Positions 33,101 through 41,500 of a stretch of DNA of 64,000 nt are shown here, piece after piece. The stretch comes from SKVR01 sp046291875 (GTDB lineage: Bacteria; Bacteroidota; Bacteroidia; Bacteroidales; UBA7960). The DNA is taken from NCBI GenBank assembly GCA_046291875.1, contig JBKBSF010000011.1, forward strand, positions 62,001-126,000. The letters are read 5' to 3'. A model generated the notes under the pieces. That model ran no database searches and was not told the origin of the DNA. It saw only the letters and a program-made list of their open reading frames with translations. Position 1 is the first letter of the stretch; every line of letters starts with the position of its first letter. Position numbers and translations under genes: made by a program.

Positions 33101-33797
33101 ACATGCCTCCCGGATGAGGGCTTGCCTCGAAGATCTCCACAGTATGTCCTTCGCATGCCAGGAAGTAAGCCGCTGTAAGGCCTCCCGGGCCAGCTCCGAT
33201 TACTGCAGCCCTCTTGCCTGTAAAAGGTTTTTTCTCAGGCATAAAGCGTTGAGGCGAATCCAGGTCGATATCGGATGTGTACCTTTTTAAATAATCAATC
33301 CCCACACCCAGGCCGTCAACCAGGTTGCGCCGGCAGGCCACCTCACAGGGGCGCACACATACACGTCCGCAAATGGCCGGCAACGGATTGGTTTGTTTTA
33401 TCAAGGCAGTGGCTTCTGTATGTTTTCCCTGGTTGATAAGGGCTATGTAGCCTTGCACATCAACACCCGCCGGACATGTTTCCTTGCAGGGTGCCACACA
33501 GTCTGCATAGTGGTTGCTTACCATGAGTTCAAGGGCAAATTTGCGCGACTTTACAACCCTTTCATTTTCTGTTTCAATGCGCATCCCCTCCGTAATCCGG
33601 GTTGAGCATGCAGGCTGCAGCCCACGCATACCCTCTACTTCCACCACACACAGATAACAGGAGGAATAGGGCTCTAGCCTTGGATCGTGGCACAAGGTTG
33701 GAATATCGATGCGAAGCCTGCGACTCAGGTCAAGGATCGATTCGCCATGTTGGCCTTTAACAATTTTTCCGTTGATGATTATATTGAGATGGCTCAT
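30123..33797 (-). CDS. fused GltD-like / formate-dehydrogenase-like Fe-S flavoprotein subunit
   Basis: 1224 residues, a multidomain electron-transfer subunit. Residues 1-80: 2Fe-2S ferredoxin (Cys36, 47, 50, 64). Residues 95-530: GltD/NfnB-like flavoprotein with cysteine clusters CVAPCKETCP and CGRVCVRPCEVAC, FAD loop GAGPGG (201-206) and NAD(P) loop GGGNTAMDCC with Arg-Arg at 358-359, favouring NADPH. Residues 625-690: two 4Fe-4S clusters. Residues 705-1140: formate-dehydrogenase-like domain with Cys708, 711, 715, 743. At the molybdenum site the Sec/Cys and His of E. coli FdhF (140/141) align with Asn830-Arg831, and the electron-transfer Lys44 aligns with Leu745, so Mo catalysis is unlikely. 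With the NuoE- and NuoF-like genes it probably forms a NADH/NADPH/ferredoxin bifurcating transhydrogenase. Confidence 0.85.
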   Translation of the reverse strand: MSHLNIIINGKIVKGQHGESILDLSRRLRIDIPTLCHDPRLEPYSSCYLCVVEVEGMRGLQPACSTRITEGMRIETENERVVKSRKFALELMVSNHYADCVAPCKETCPAGVDVQGYIALINQGKHTEATALIKQTNPLPAICGRVCVRPCEVACRRNLVDGLGVGIDYLKRYTSDIDLDSPQRFMPEKKPFTGKRAAVIGAGPGGLTAAYFLACEGHTVEIFEASPHPGGMLRYGIPPYRLPNDIIDKEVEGITGLGVKIHYNQKLGEQLSYQSLSQNFDAVVLAIGSQNGTSIGCENDDAGNIFSGIDFLRNMEVTGQKYDFSGKKIAVIGGGNTAMDCCRTAMRCGSEDVTVLYRRTEKEMPANPIEIHESKLEGIKYQFLTAPARVNKDENGNLKSLTCFRMELGEPDASGRRRPVKVEGSEFDIELDYILAAIGQKTHVNFIADINQHAPKELLLNKWGDIHADPKTLQTSIESVFACGDGVTGPATLIEAIAQGRLAAHSCSQFLNGQKVTPPGFEFVSRKDHFLDQTAEPYSALYEHQQREEMPTLDPKKRHNFEEVELGYTPQQALEETHRCLECGCSAYYSCDLKKFATRYQASQKAFMGGYQKFHVDFSHPFVEIDNNKCILCGRCVRICKEVVGANALGLINRGFETYVAPSMGNKLSETRCESCGMCISTCPTGALTENVPFKAGPLETETFSAVCNYCSVGCELVYHHKSGFVTQVTGHNGLINKEGNLCKLGRFGYRYLNDRSRITQPLAKKNGRFEPISPTEALELIAERIKQTNSDQNIFFAGARLTNEEIYLVQKIARAGIGTHNISSFHYLNRGAGYAMSSLENVPFDQMAQAGRFYVLGSETNMENGVAGFYMYNQAFKNNIPITLVTNLAASSMEHKADEIIRVKSYYHFVQALIVYLLREGLENRVYLNDHCPGFESYREQVLAADFNALLNNCGCTEPQIASFATQYNNEQHAVLIFAEKNVSAATSLELRNLALVTGKMGKTASGLIALKEKNNSQGIFDMGGCAAITPGGASSKDNDISATLAKAWGLAKLPDNLNTDPMGLLKQGKIRNMFIFGEDPVGTAKDPEEVKKWLNRADFLVVQEFFHSPTTQEADLILPASMAFETGGSFANTQRYIQQITQGHRGRVEWNSFEQLTQLHEKLGLGNDYETPADVMLEAAAILQQVPQQPTRQLIHTLADTPEPMFVNGADYLQNQIGGSSH

Positions 33798-33845
33798 ATG
33801 TGTGCATTTAGAGGGAAAAAGTGGGTATTCAGAAAGGATGGGTTG

Positions 33846-35621
33846 TTATGAAAGTTTAATGGCCTTGAATTTACAACGGGTATAGCAGGCGCCGCATTTA
33901 ATGCACAGGTCCTGATGGATCAGATGCTTTTGTTTTTTCTGACCTTCAATGGCATCCACCGGGCAAATTCTTGCACAGGAAGTGCATCCGGTACAATTGT
34001 CGGTGATGATCTCGTAAGTCAAAAGTTTTTTGCAGCTCAATGCAGGGCATTTGCCATCGCGAATGTGGGCTTCATACTCATCGCGAAAATACTTAAGGGT
34101 AGTGAGTACGGGGTTGGGTGCTGTCTGGCCCAGTCCGCACAAGGAGCTGTCTTTGATGGTATGTGCCAGTTCTTCAAGCATCGCAATGTCGCCCTCGCGA
34201 CCTTCGCCTTCTGTGATTCGGGTCAGAATTTCGAGCATACGTCTTGTGCCAATGCGGCAGAAGGTGCATTTCCCGCAACTCTCCTTTTGTGTGAAGTCAA
34301 GAAAGAACCGTGCAACATCCACCACACAGGTGGTTTCGTCCATCACCACCATACCTCCGGAACCCATAATGGCTCCTGTGGCATTTACACTATCATAATC
34401 TACAATGGTATGCGACAAATACTCGGGAATGCAACCCCCTGAAGGGCCTCCCAGCTGTACCGCCTTGAATTTTTTGTCATCAGTAATGCCTCCTCCCAGT
34501 TTGTAAATAATATCCTTGATGGTGATCCCCATAGGAACCTCTACCAGACCGCCATGTTTGATCTTTCCTGTAAGGGCAAAAACCTTGGTGCCTTTGCTTT
34601 TTTCTGTGCCGTATTGTGCATAGGCCTGGGGGCCGTGGGAAATAATCCAGGGAATGTTGGCAAGGGTTTCTACGTTGTTGATGTTGGTAGGTTTCTCCCA
34701 CAAGCCTTTTTCGGCAGGAAATGGAGGGCGTCGGCGGGGCATGCCTCGTTCTCCCTCAATGGAGGCGATCAGTGCCGTTTCTTCTCCACAAACAAATGCA
34801 CCGGCACCTTCCTTTATTTTGATGTTGAAATGAAAGCCTGGAATACCGAAAATATCATTGCCCAGGTAATGTCTGGATTGCGCCTGCTCAATGGCAATTC
34901 GCAACCGTTTTATGGCCAGCGGATACTCTGCCCTGCAATAGATATAACCTTCGCTTGCCCCAATGGCGTATGCGCAGATCATCATCCCCTCGATTACACT
35001 GTGAGGGTCGCCTTCCAGGATGGAGCGATCCATAAAGGCACCAGGGTCACCCTCATCGGCATTGCAGATCACATATTTCTGATCTGCGTTGTTGTTGCGG
35101 GCAAATTTCCACTTCATTCCGGCAGGAAAACCACCGCCTCCTCGACCACGTATCCCGCTGTCGAGCACAAACTGGATCACCTTGTCGGGGGAGAGGTTTT
35201 CGGCAGAAATACGACGCATGGCCGCATAGCCCTGTCTTTGCTCATATTCGTCTATGCTCTCAGGGTCAATAAAACCGCAGTTTCGTAACGCAATTTTTAC
35301 CTGCCCCTGGAAAAAGGAAGCATCCTCTGAAACGTATTTATCAGATTGGATAAGGTATTCGGGTATGGGGGAGAAATTACGGATGTGTTTTTCGATGATT
35401 TCATCCACCCGGCTAACATCAACATTGCCATAGAGGTATGTTCCGCTTTCGTCAATAATCTCCACCAGGGGTTCGCGGAAGCACATGCCCACGCAACTGG
35501 TTTTGCCCACCTCGAAACTGAGGTTGTCGGCCAGCCGGATGCGGTTAAACTCTTCGTATGTTTTTCCTGCTCCAGCTGCAAGTCCACAGCTTCCCAGGCC
35601 TACGATCACCTTTGTCTTCAT
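33846..35621 (-). CDS. NuoF/HndC-like NADH-binding flavoprotein subunit
   Basis: 591 residues. The N-terminus (1-80) is a thioredoxin-like 2Fe-2S domain with GSCGLAAGAGK and TSCVGMCFREP. The core is NuoF-like: GRGGGGFPAGMKW at 159-171 (FMN/NADH), CNADEGDPGAFMDRSILEGD, and ESCGKCTFCRIGTRRM for a 4Fe-4S cluster. The C-terminus adds two 4Fe-4S ferredoxin motifs (CTGCTSCARICP and CIKCGACYTRCK). This layout is that of HydB/HndC subunits of bifurcating hydrogenases and transhydrogenases, not of complex I NuoF. It lies 48 bp before the 1224-residue subunit gene. The 135 nt before its ATG are copy 3 of the repeated element. Confidence 0.92.
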   Translation of the reverse strand: MKTKVIVGLGSCGLAAGAGKTYEEFNRIRLADNLSFEVGKTSCVGMCFREPLVEIIDESGTYLYGNVDVSRVDEIIEKHIRNFSPIPEYLIQSDKYVSEDASFFQGQVKIALRNCGFIDPESIDEYEQRQGYAAMRRISAENLSPDKVIQFVLDSGIRGRGGGGFPAGMKWKFARNNNADQKYVICNADEGDPGAFMDRSILEGDPHSVIEGMMICAYAIGASEGYIYCRAEYPLAIKRLRIAIEQAQSRHYLGNDIFGIPGFHFNIKIKEGAGAFVCGEETALIASIEGERGMPRRRPPFPAEKGLWEKPTNINNVETLANIPWIISHGPQAYAQYGTEKSKGTKVFALTGKIKHGGLVEVPMGITIKDIIYKLGGGITDDKKFKAVQLGGPSGGCIPEYLSHTIVDYDSVNATGAIMGSGGMVVMDETTCVVDVARFFLDFTQKESCGKCTFCRIGTRRMLEILTRITEGEGREGDIAMLEELAHTIKDSSLCGLGQTAPNPVLTTLKYFRDEYEAHIRDGKCPALSCKKLLTYEIITDNCTGCTSCARICPVDAIEGQKKQKHLIHQDLCIKCGACYTRCKFKAIKLS

Positions 35622-35756
35622 CAGAAAATAGTTTAGTTAGTTGATTAGCTTCCATTGACTTTTTAGCAGTTACAGAATGAGCTGTTCTGGTTTAACCTGC
35701 ATGAGGTCAGGTTGGATTGTCTTTCTTGCTCCGGTTTGCTCCTGCAGGCTTCCATT
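35622..35756 (-). repeat. 135-nt start-codon-abutting element, copy 3 (diverged)
   Basis: On the minus strand it opens AATGGAAGCCTGCAGGAGCA and ends CTAACTAAACTATTTTCTG directly before the nuoF-like ATG, 135 nt later, matching the length of copies 1 and 2. The inner helix seen in copy 1 (ACTTGCA/TGCAAGT) is kept by paired changes: GCCTGCA faces TGCAGGT (35750-35744 and 35699-35693). A CAGAA-CAGCTCA-TTCTG hairpin sits in the middle. It fills nearly all of the 145-bp gap between the nuoE- and nuoF-like genes. Confidence 0.65.
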
Positions 35757-35766
35757 GAACAAATTG

Positions 35767-36324
35767 TTAATTGGAGATATTCTTGTCTTCATGGTCCAGA
35801 CTTTCTTTTCTCCTGATTTCTTTTACGATTCCAGCTGCCTGTTTGGGAGTGAGTTTGCCATAGGTTTCTTCTCCTATCATCATTACAGGAGCCAGCGAAC
35901 AACAGCCAAGGCATGCCACGGTTTCAAGGGTGAAGATCCCATCTTGCGTGGTTTCTCCATCTTTTATTTCGAGCATGTCGAGCAATTCATCCGTAATGGC
36001 AGTAACACTCTGTACATGGCAGGCGGTACCGTGGCACATTTTGATGATATGCTTTCCTGCAGGCGTAAGTCGAAACTGGGCATAGAAGGTGGCTACTCCA
36101 TACATTTCGCTGAGCTCCAGCCCGGTTTCGCGGTGTAGCTTTTCAAATGCCTCCCTGGGAATGAAGCCAAAAAGTTCCTGGGTGCCCTGAAGAAGGGGTA
36201 TGAGGTTTCCCCTCGAATATTTGTATTTGTCGATCAGCTCATCAAGGAGCGACAGATCGACGGTTTGCACCGGCAAATCATCTGATTGTACCGGTGCCGC
36301 TGCGGGTATTCTTTTAATACGCAT
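35767..36324 (-). CDS. NuoE/HndA-like 2Fe-2S subunit
   Basis: 185 residues. A helical N-terminus (SLLDELIDKYKYSRGNLIPL) is followed by a thioredoxin-like 2Fe-2S domain with CHGTACHVQSV and CLGCCSLAPVMMIGE, i.e. C-x4-C and C-x3-C ligands. NuoE/HndA/HydC subunits carry electrons next to the NADH-binding flavoprotein. It is the first gene of the three-subunit cluster. The unusual extra Cys in CLGCC does not disturb the ligand spacing. No exact promoter box was found upstream. Confidence 0.92.
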   Translation of the reverse strand: MRIKRIPAAAPVQSDDLPVQTVDLSLLDELIDKYKYSRGNLIPLLQGTQELFGFIPREAFEKLHRETGLELSEMYGVATFYAQFRLTPAGKHIIKMCHGTACHVQSVTAITDELLDMLEIKDGETTQDGIFTLETVACLGCCSLAPVMMIGEETYGKLTPKQAAGIVKEIRRKESLDHEDKNISN

Positions 36325-36429
36325 AATCCCTGTTTGTTTTGGCGCAAAGTAATGAATTTTCGTTTAGGGCTATGGCGTTTTTTTTGATTAATTTTTTATT
36401 GATTTTTTTTGGAAGATTGAAAAAAAATG

Positions 36430-37284
36430 TTATTGCTTTGGTGGGTTTTGTTTGCCGTTTTTGAAAATGATAAGTTTATAAGCCTTGTTTTTGCAAAACT
36501 CTTCGGCATTGAGCAAAGCGATATTGTTTTGAAGTTTGGCTATGTTTTTCCGGAACAACCATTTTGCAAATCGCAGAAGCCTTGGTTTTTTCTGCTGAAA
36601 TTTCTCCATCAGAATATCCACTGTAGGCAGGATATATTGTTTTGTAAAAAGGTCTGCGGTTTCCAGTGTAGGAGCCACTTGAGCAGTAATATCCTGCTCT
36701 TTGATCATTTGAAAGCCCGATTGGCTGGCCATGGGCATAAATTTTTCGAATTTATGGCCGCTTTTGGCCAGCGGCCCTGAGGAGTGGTTGAAAGTAAAAT
36801 AGTCGCAGACCATTAGAATGCCTGTGGGTTTGAGCAGTTGGGCAGCTACTTCAAAGAGTTGAGGCAGAGAGATGTATTGAGCAGATTCGCTCATGAGTAT
36901 GATGTCGTAGCTGTTCTCGGAGGCTTCAAAGTACTGAAAACGTGCAAGATGAAAGGGTACCTGCAATCGTTTTTTAAAGACCTCCTGCTGATGAAGGTCA
37001 GGCGATAGTCCTTCTGCAATGAAACCGGCATTGTGCAGGGCTTCGGTCATGGCACCGGTGCCACATCCCACATCCAGAATACGCGTTTGGGAAGGATTGG
37101 GGAAGAGTTGGCGGATCTCCTGTAAAAGGTAATCCTCATAGCGAAGCTGGGCAATCTTAACACCCTCCAGCGTCCTGGGGTCTTCGGGGTTCCATAAACC
37201 ATAGTGTAACCGGTCGAGGCCCAGTACTTCATTGTAAAAGCGCAAGCTTGTGTCTTTTCTGAATTTTGGTTGAGGTTTGCTCAT
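36430..37284 (-). CDS. class I SAM-dependent methyltransferase
   Basis: 284 residues. The SAM motif ILDVGCGTGAMTEAL is at residues 69-83, followed by acidic EGLSPD, DIILMSESAQYI and LLKPTGILMVCDYF. The early segment FYNEVLGLDRLHYGLWNPED resembles small-molecule C- or O-methyltransferases that act on lipids or quinones. The substrate is not recognisable. It follows tsaD by 51 bp on the same strand and is probably co-transcribed with it; nothing links the two functionally. Confidence 0.82.
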   Translation of the reverse strand: MSKPQPKFRKDTSLRFYNEVLGLDRLHYGLWNPEDPRTLEGVKIAQLRYEDYLLQEIRQLFPNPSQTRILDVGCGTGAMTEALHNAGFIAEGLSPDLHQQEVFKKRLQVPFHLARFQYFEASENSYDIILMSESAQYISLPQLFEVAAQLLKPTGILMVCDYFTFNHSSGPLAKSGHKFEKFMPMASQSGFQMIKEQDITAQVAPTLETADLFTKQYILPTVDILMEKFQQKKPRLLRFAKWLFRKNIAKLQNNIALLNAEEFCKNKAYKLIIFKNGKQNPPKQ

Positions 37285-37335
37285 GGGGTAACTGATTTTG
37301 GTTTTAGATGGGTTAAAGCAAACCGATTAACCTTG

Positions 37336-38355
37336 TCATGGGTTGTTGTACCGGGTAAAGGGTGTAACCTGCTGGTCGGCAAATTCTCCCTTAATGTATT
37401 TAAAGTAGCCGGTAATGCCAATCATGGCAGCGTTGTCGGTGCTGAATTCAAATTTAGGAATATATACGCTCCATCCTGCTTTTTCCTTCTCGGCCATCAT
37501 GGCTGCTCTGAGCGCTGAATTGGCTGATACCCCCCCCGCAATGGCCACCTGGCTGATGCCGGTTTCATTTGCTGCTTTACGCAGTTTGCTCATCAGGATC
37601 TCTACAATGGTATGCTGGATGGAGGCGCACAGATCACTTTTATGTTCCTGGATGAAATCGGGGTTGGTTTTGAGTTGATCTCTCAGAAAATAAAGGATAG
37701 AGGTTTTCAGTCCACTGAAAGAAAAGTCCAGATCGGGGATGTTGGGATGAGGGAATTTGAATGCATGAGGATTGCCATGCTGGGCAAGCTGATCGATAAG
37801 CGGACCGCCGGGATAGGGCAAGCCCATAATTTTGGCGGCTTTATCGAAGGTCTCTCCAGCTGCATCATCGATGGTTTGACCCATCACCTGCATTTCGAAA
37901 TGGTCTTTGATGAGCATAATCTGGGTGTGCCCACCCGAAACGGTGAGGCAAAGAAAAGGAAACTTTGGTTTTTCGGGTTGAGCCGGGTCATCTATAAAAT
38001 GTGCCAGAATATGGGCGTGCATATGGTTAACTTCGATCAGGGGAATACCCAGGGCAAGGGAGAAAGATTTGGCAAAAGAAGCACCCACCAGTAAAGAGCC
38101 CAAAAGGCCCGGCCCATTGGTGAAAGCCACGGCATGTAACTGTTTTTTGCTTATCTTTGCAATGTCTAAGGCCCTTTGAATTACAGGGATAATGTTCTGC
38201 TGATGGGCACGCGATGCCAGTTCGGGTACAACTCCTCCAAAATTTTTGTGAACATCCTGATTTGCAATAACATTGGCAAGGATTTTGTCGTTCTTGAGTA
38301 CTGCGGCTGAAGTATCATCGCACGAGGATTCGATTCCGAGTATATAGGTATCCAT
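37336..38355 (-). CDS. tsaD: tRNA N6-threonylcarbamoyladenosine transferase
   Basis: 339 residues. TsaD transfers the threonylcarbamoyl group to A37 of ANN-decoding tRNAs, working with TsaB and TsaE. The N-terminal ATPase motif GIESSCDDTSAAV, the metal-binding NHMHAHILAHF with His111 and His115, and LTVSGGHTQI and AIAGGVSANSALR are present. Length is normal. It is divergent from the TamB-like gene at 38498, across about 140 bp. Confidence 0.97.
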   Translation of the reverse strand: MDTYILGIESSCDDTSAAVLKNDKILANVIANQDVHKNFGGVVPELASRAHQQNIIPVIQRALDIAKISKKQLHAVAFTNGPGLLGSLLVGASFAKSFSLALGIPLIEVNHMHAHILAHFIDDPAQPEKPKFPFLCLTVSGGHTQIMLIKDHFEMQVMGQTIDDAAGETFDKAAKIMGLPYPGGPLIDQLAQHGNPHAFKFPHPNIPDLDFSFSGLKTSILYFLRDQLKTNPDFIQEHKSDLCASIQHTIVEILMSKLRKAANETGISQVAIAGGVSANSALRAAMMAEKEKAGWSVYIPKFEFSTDNAAMIGITGYFKYIKGEFADQQVTPFTRYNNP

Positions 38356-38462
38356 GCAACAGATGGGTTAAATGATTATAATAAGGCAATCTTGCAGAGG
38401 GTTTTGCGTTGAATTTCTGCATTTCGTTTCATGAAAATCACATCTTTCGATGAAAAGGTTTT

Positions 38463-38521
38463 ATGCAAATACCCCTGGATGAAAAGGAGGCAAAGTTATT
38501 AAAAAAACACGTTACATAGTA
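38463..38521 (+). other. candidate -1 frameshift or AUU-start signal at the TamB 5' end
   Basis: An ATG at 38463 opens a frame reading MQIPLDEKEAKLLKKHVT and stopping at 38519. A perfect AAGGAGG (38484-38490) lies 10 nt before the slippery heptamer A-AAA-AAA (38501-38507). A -1 slip there would give ...EAKLLKKTRYIVLITLVV, a sensible cytosolic tail plus the TamB membrane anchor. The arrangement mirrors the SD-stimulated dnaX frameshift of E. coli. Alternatives are an AUU start at 38498, a TTG start at 38522, or a missing A in the homopolymer. Confidence 0.5.
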
Positions 38522-41500
38522 TTGATCACCCTGGTGGTAATGTTTATTATCCCGGCTTTGTTTTATGCTACCCTGCGCAGTGCCAGGGTGCAAACCTGGC
38601 TGGCAGCCAAAGCTGCGGCTTATTTGTCGCAGGAGCTGGATGCCACGGTTAGTGTAGGAGGAGTAAATATCACCTGGTACATGAATGTGGTGCTGGAAGA
38701 TATCAGCCTGATGGATAAGCAGGAGCAGCCTTTGCTATATGCCCGCCGAATGGTGTTTGATATGCACCGGATCTCGCTTTCACGCCGTTCTCTTACCGTA
38801 AACAAACTGCTGTTCGACCAGGCATCTGTAGGAATGACCCGTTATGCCGGTGACGAAGACTACAATTTCAAATTCCTGATAGACTATTTCGACAGGCAGG
38901 AAAAAGCCGATACGTTTGCTTTGCCCCCATGGAATGTGGTGCTTCGCTCCTTCGAGTTTCGCAACTCGGGTTTATCTCTTTCCGATTACAACAGCATACC
39001 TTCCGATTATGGCTTTGATCCTTCGCAATTTGCTTTTGGCGATCTCAATCTGCTCATTGAAGATATTGTATTTGAGAGTGATAGTCTATGGGCCACTGTT
39101 TCCCATTTTTCAGTAGCAGAGTCGCGTGGTTTGCGCCTGGAGGAATTGTCGGCCCATCTTTTTATCAGCCCCACCGCTAGTACAGCCCGTAATATGGTTA
39201 TCCGAACTTCTGACAGCCAGCTGGAGCTGGATGTTTTGCTTAGCTACGATAATTATCAGGCATTGGGAGATTTTTTTCATCAGGTTGATTTACAGATCGA
39301 TGTAAAGCCCTCGCTACTGCGGCTGTATGATCTGGCTTACTTTATGCCTTCAGTGTATGGTCTGGATCATCGATTGAACCTGCAAGGCTCTTTGAGTGGA
39401 AAACTGAGCAATCTGCGAGCAAGCAATATGAATATCCGCTATGGCTTGTGGTCCAACTTTCAGGGAAGTTTTCAATTGGTGGGTTTACCTAATGTAGAGG
39501 AGACCTTTCTGAATTTTTCTGTCAACCGTTTTGTTACTACCCGCAAAGACCTTGAATCATTCAGGTTGCCGCTGCGGTATGGGTCAGGATTTTTGCAATT
39601 GCCCCCAGAAAGCCAGGCCCTGGGTATGATCAACTTCTCAGGCAACTTTACAGGGTTTATTTACGATTTTGTAGCATATGGACAGTTTCAAACTGCCCTG
39701 GGCCGTATTTCCACCGATCTGGCCATTATCAGCAACGACGATTTTACTGATATCCGATACCGTGGAAACCTTTCCACTTCAGGTTTTGACCTGGGTGCTC
39801 TGCTGGGGAACCAGTCCAGTTTTGGCAGTATTGCTCTGCGTGCCGGGCTTACGGGTTCCGGAACCAGCTTGAGTAATCTGCAGGTCGACATGACCGGACA
39901 GGTTCAGTCTTTGCAGTTTCGCGGCTACAATTACAAGAATATCAATGTTTCAGGGTATTTCTCAAACAAAAGGTTCAATGGCAACCTGCTTGTAAACGAC
40001 CCCAACCTGTTTGTCGATTTTTCCGGCTTGATGGACTTTGGGGGTGAAGTGCCCAGTTTGAACTTTACAGCCCAGATCGACAATGCCGATCTTACCCGAC
40101 TGAATATTTACCAGCGCGACAGTCTTTACAGCAGTATGCTTTCAACCATTATTTCGGTGCGCGGGCGGGGCAGCAACCTCGATAACATGGAGGGTGAGAT
40201 TGAGGCTTTGAAAACCACTTATCATGAAAGGCATATTGCAGAGGATACTCCCGGGCATCAATACCGGACCGATCGGATGAGGCTGGTGAGCGATTTGCTG
40301 CAGGAAGGGCAGAAGATTATTCGATTGGAATCCGATTTTCTGGATATGCAAATGGAGGGAGATGTCAATCCGGAGCATGTAGGTCTGGCACTGGAGGCGG
40401 TTCTCTCTAATTACCTGCCGGCGGGCTTCCCTGTCAAAACCAATGGACGCAAGAAAGGCAACAGGGTAGAAGCTCAGATACTTCTTAAGCACACCCAGCC
40501 CTTAACCCACATCTTCTTTCCCTCTCTGCAATTGGCAGATAACACACATCTTACGGCACACTTTGATCTGGAGCAAAAGTCTCTTACTGTTGAAGGTGCT
40601 TCCGATTATTTTGTCTTTGGCAACAGCCAGCTTACCCATCTTACCCTTGATATGAAAGGAGCAGGAGAAGAGCTTGTTGTGCAAACCCAGGCCAACCGGT
40701 TTTTTCTGAGCGATAGTATATGGATGGATGGTTTTAACTTTTCAGGGCGTGCTCATCATGACAGTATTTCACTTGATGCTCATTGGCATAATACATTATC
40801 TCCCCGACTTAATAAGGGTATGATAAAAGGTCGAGGGCTTATGCTGGGCAGAGAAAGTGCATGGTTTAGTTTCGACCCCCAGTCCTATGCTGTGGTAAAT
40901 GACTCTTTGTGGGCCCTGGGGCATCATAACCGAATAGTTTTGGATACAGCCATGGTGTCGGTAGAAAACCTGCTGATCTACAAAAAGGATGAGTACCTGA
41001 GGGTTGATGGGGTTCTCAGTAAAAACCCCATGGATGTGATGAAAATCAACCTGAACAACTTCAATGTAGAAAGCCTGAGTTTTCTTCTGCGCGATCGAAA
41101 AGTTGATTTTGCAGGTATTTCCAGTGGAGAGCTTACTTTGTCTAACCTGCAGGAGGCCCCTCATATTGCAGCAAATCTGCTTATACGCGACTTTGCCTTT
41201 AACCACGATCACCTTGGAGATCTCTCGCTCAACAGTATTTGGGATGCTTCCTATAAGGCATTCCGTATCGACGCTGAGATTATATATCATGGTAATGTAG
41301 GGACCAACCGGCCCGTTGTGGCACGCGGATATTTTTACCCCGAAAGGGAAGATGATAATTTTGATATTGATATCGTAATTGAGAATCTTCGCATGTCCGT
41401 TTTTGGTCGTTATCTGGAGGCGTTTGCTTCCAATTTCCGAGGTATTGCCTCGGGCAATCTCCGGCTGGAAGGACCTATGGCTGCACCCGAACTCAGGGGA

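Noticed and set aside
30123..33797. Calling the large subunit a catalytic formate dehydrogenase
   Set aside because: The residues aligned with Sec/Cys140, His141 and Lys44 are Asn, Arg and Leu, so only the fold is supported.
34554..35288. 244-codon open frame opposite the NuoF-like gene
   Set aside because: Antisense shadow; no family features, and the minus-strand gene is unambiguous.
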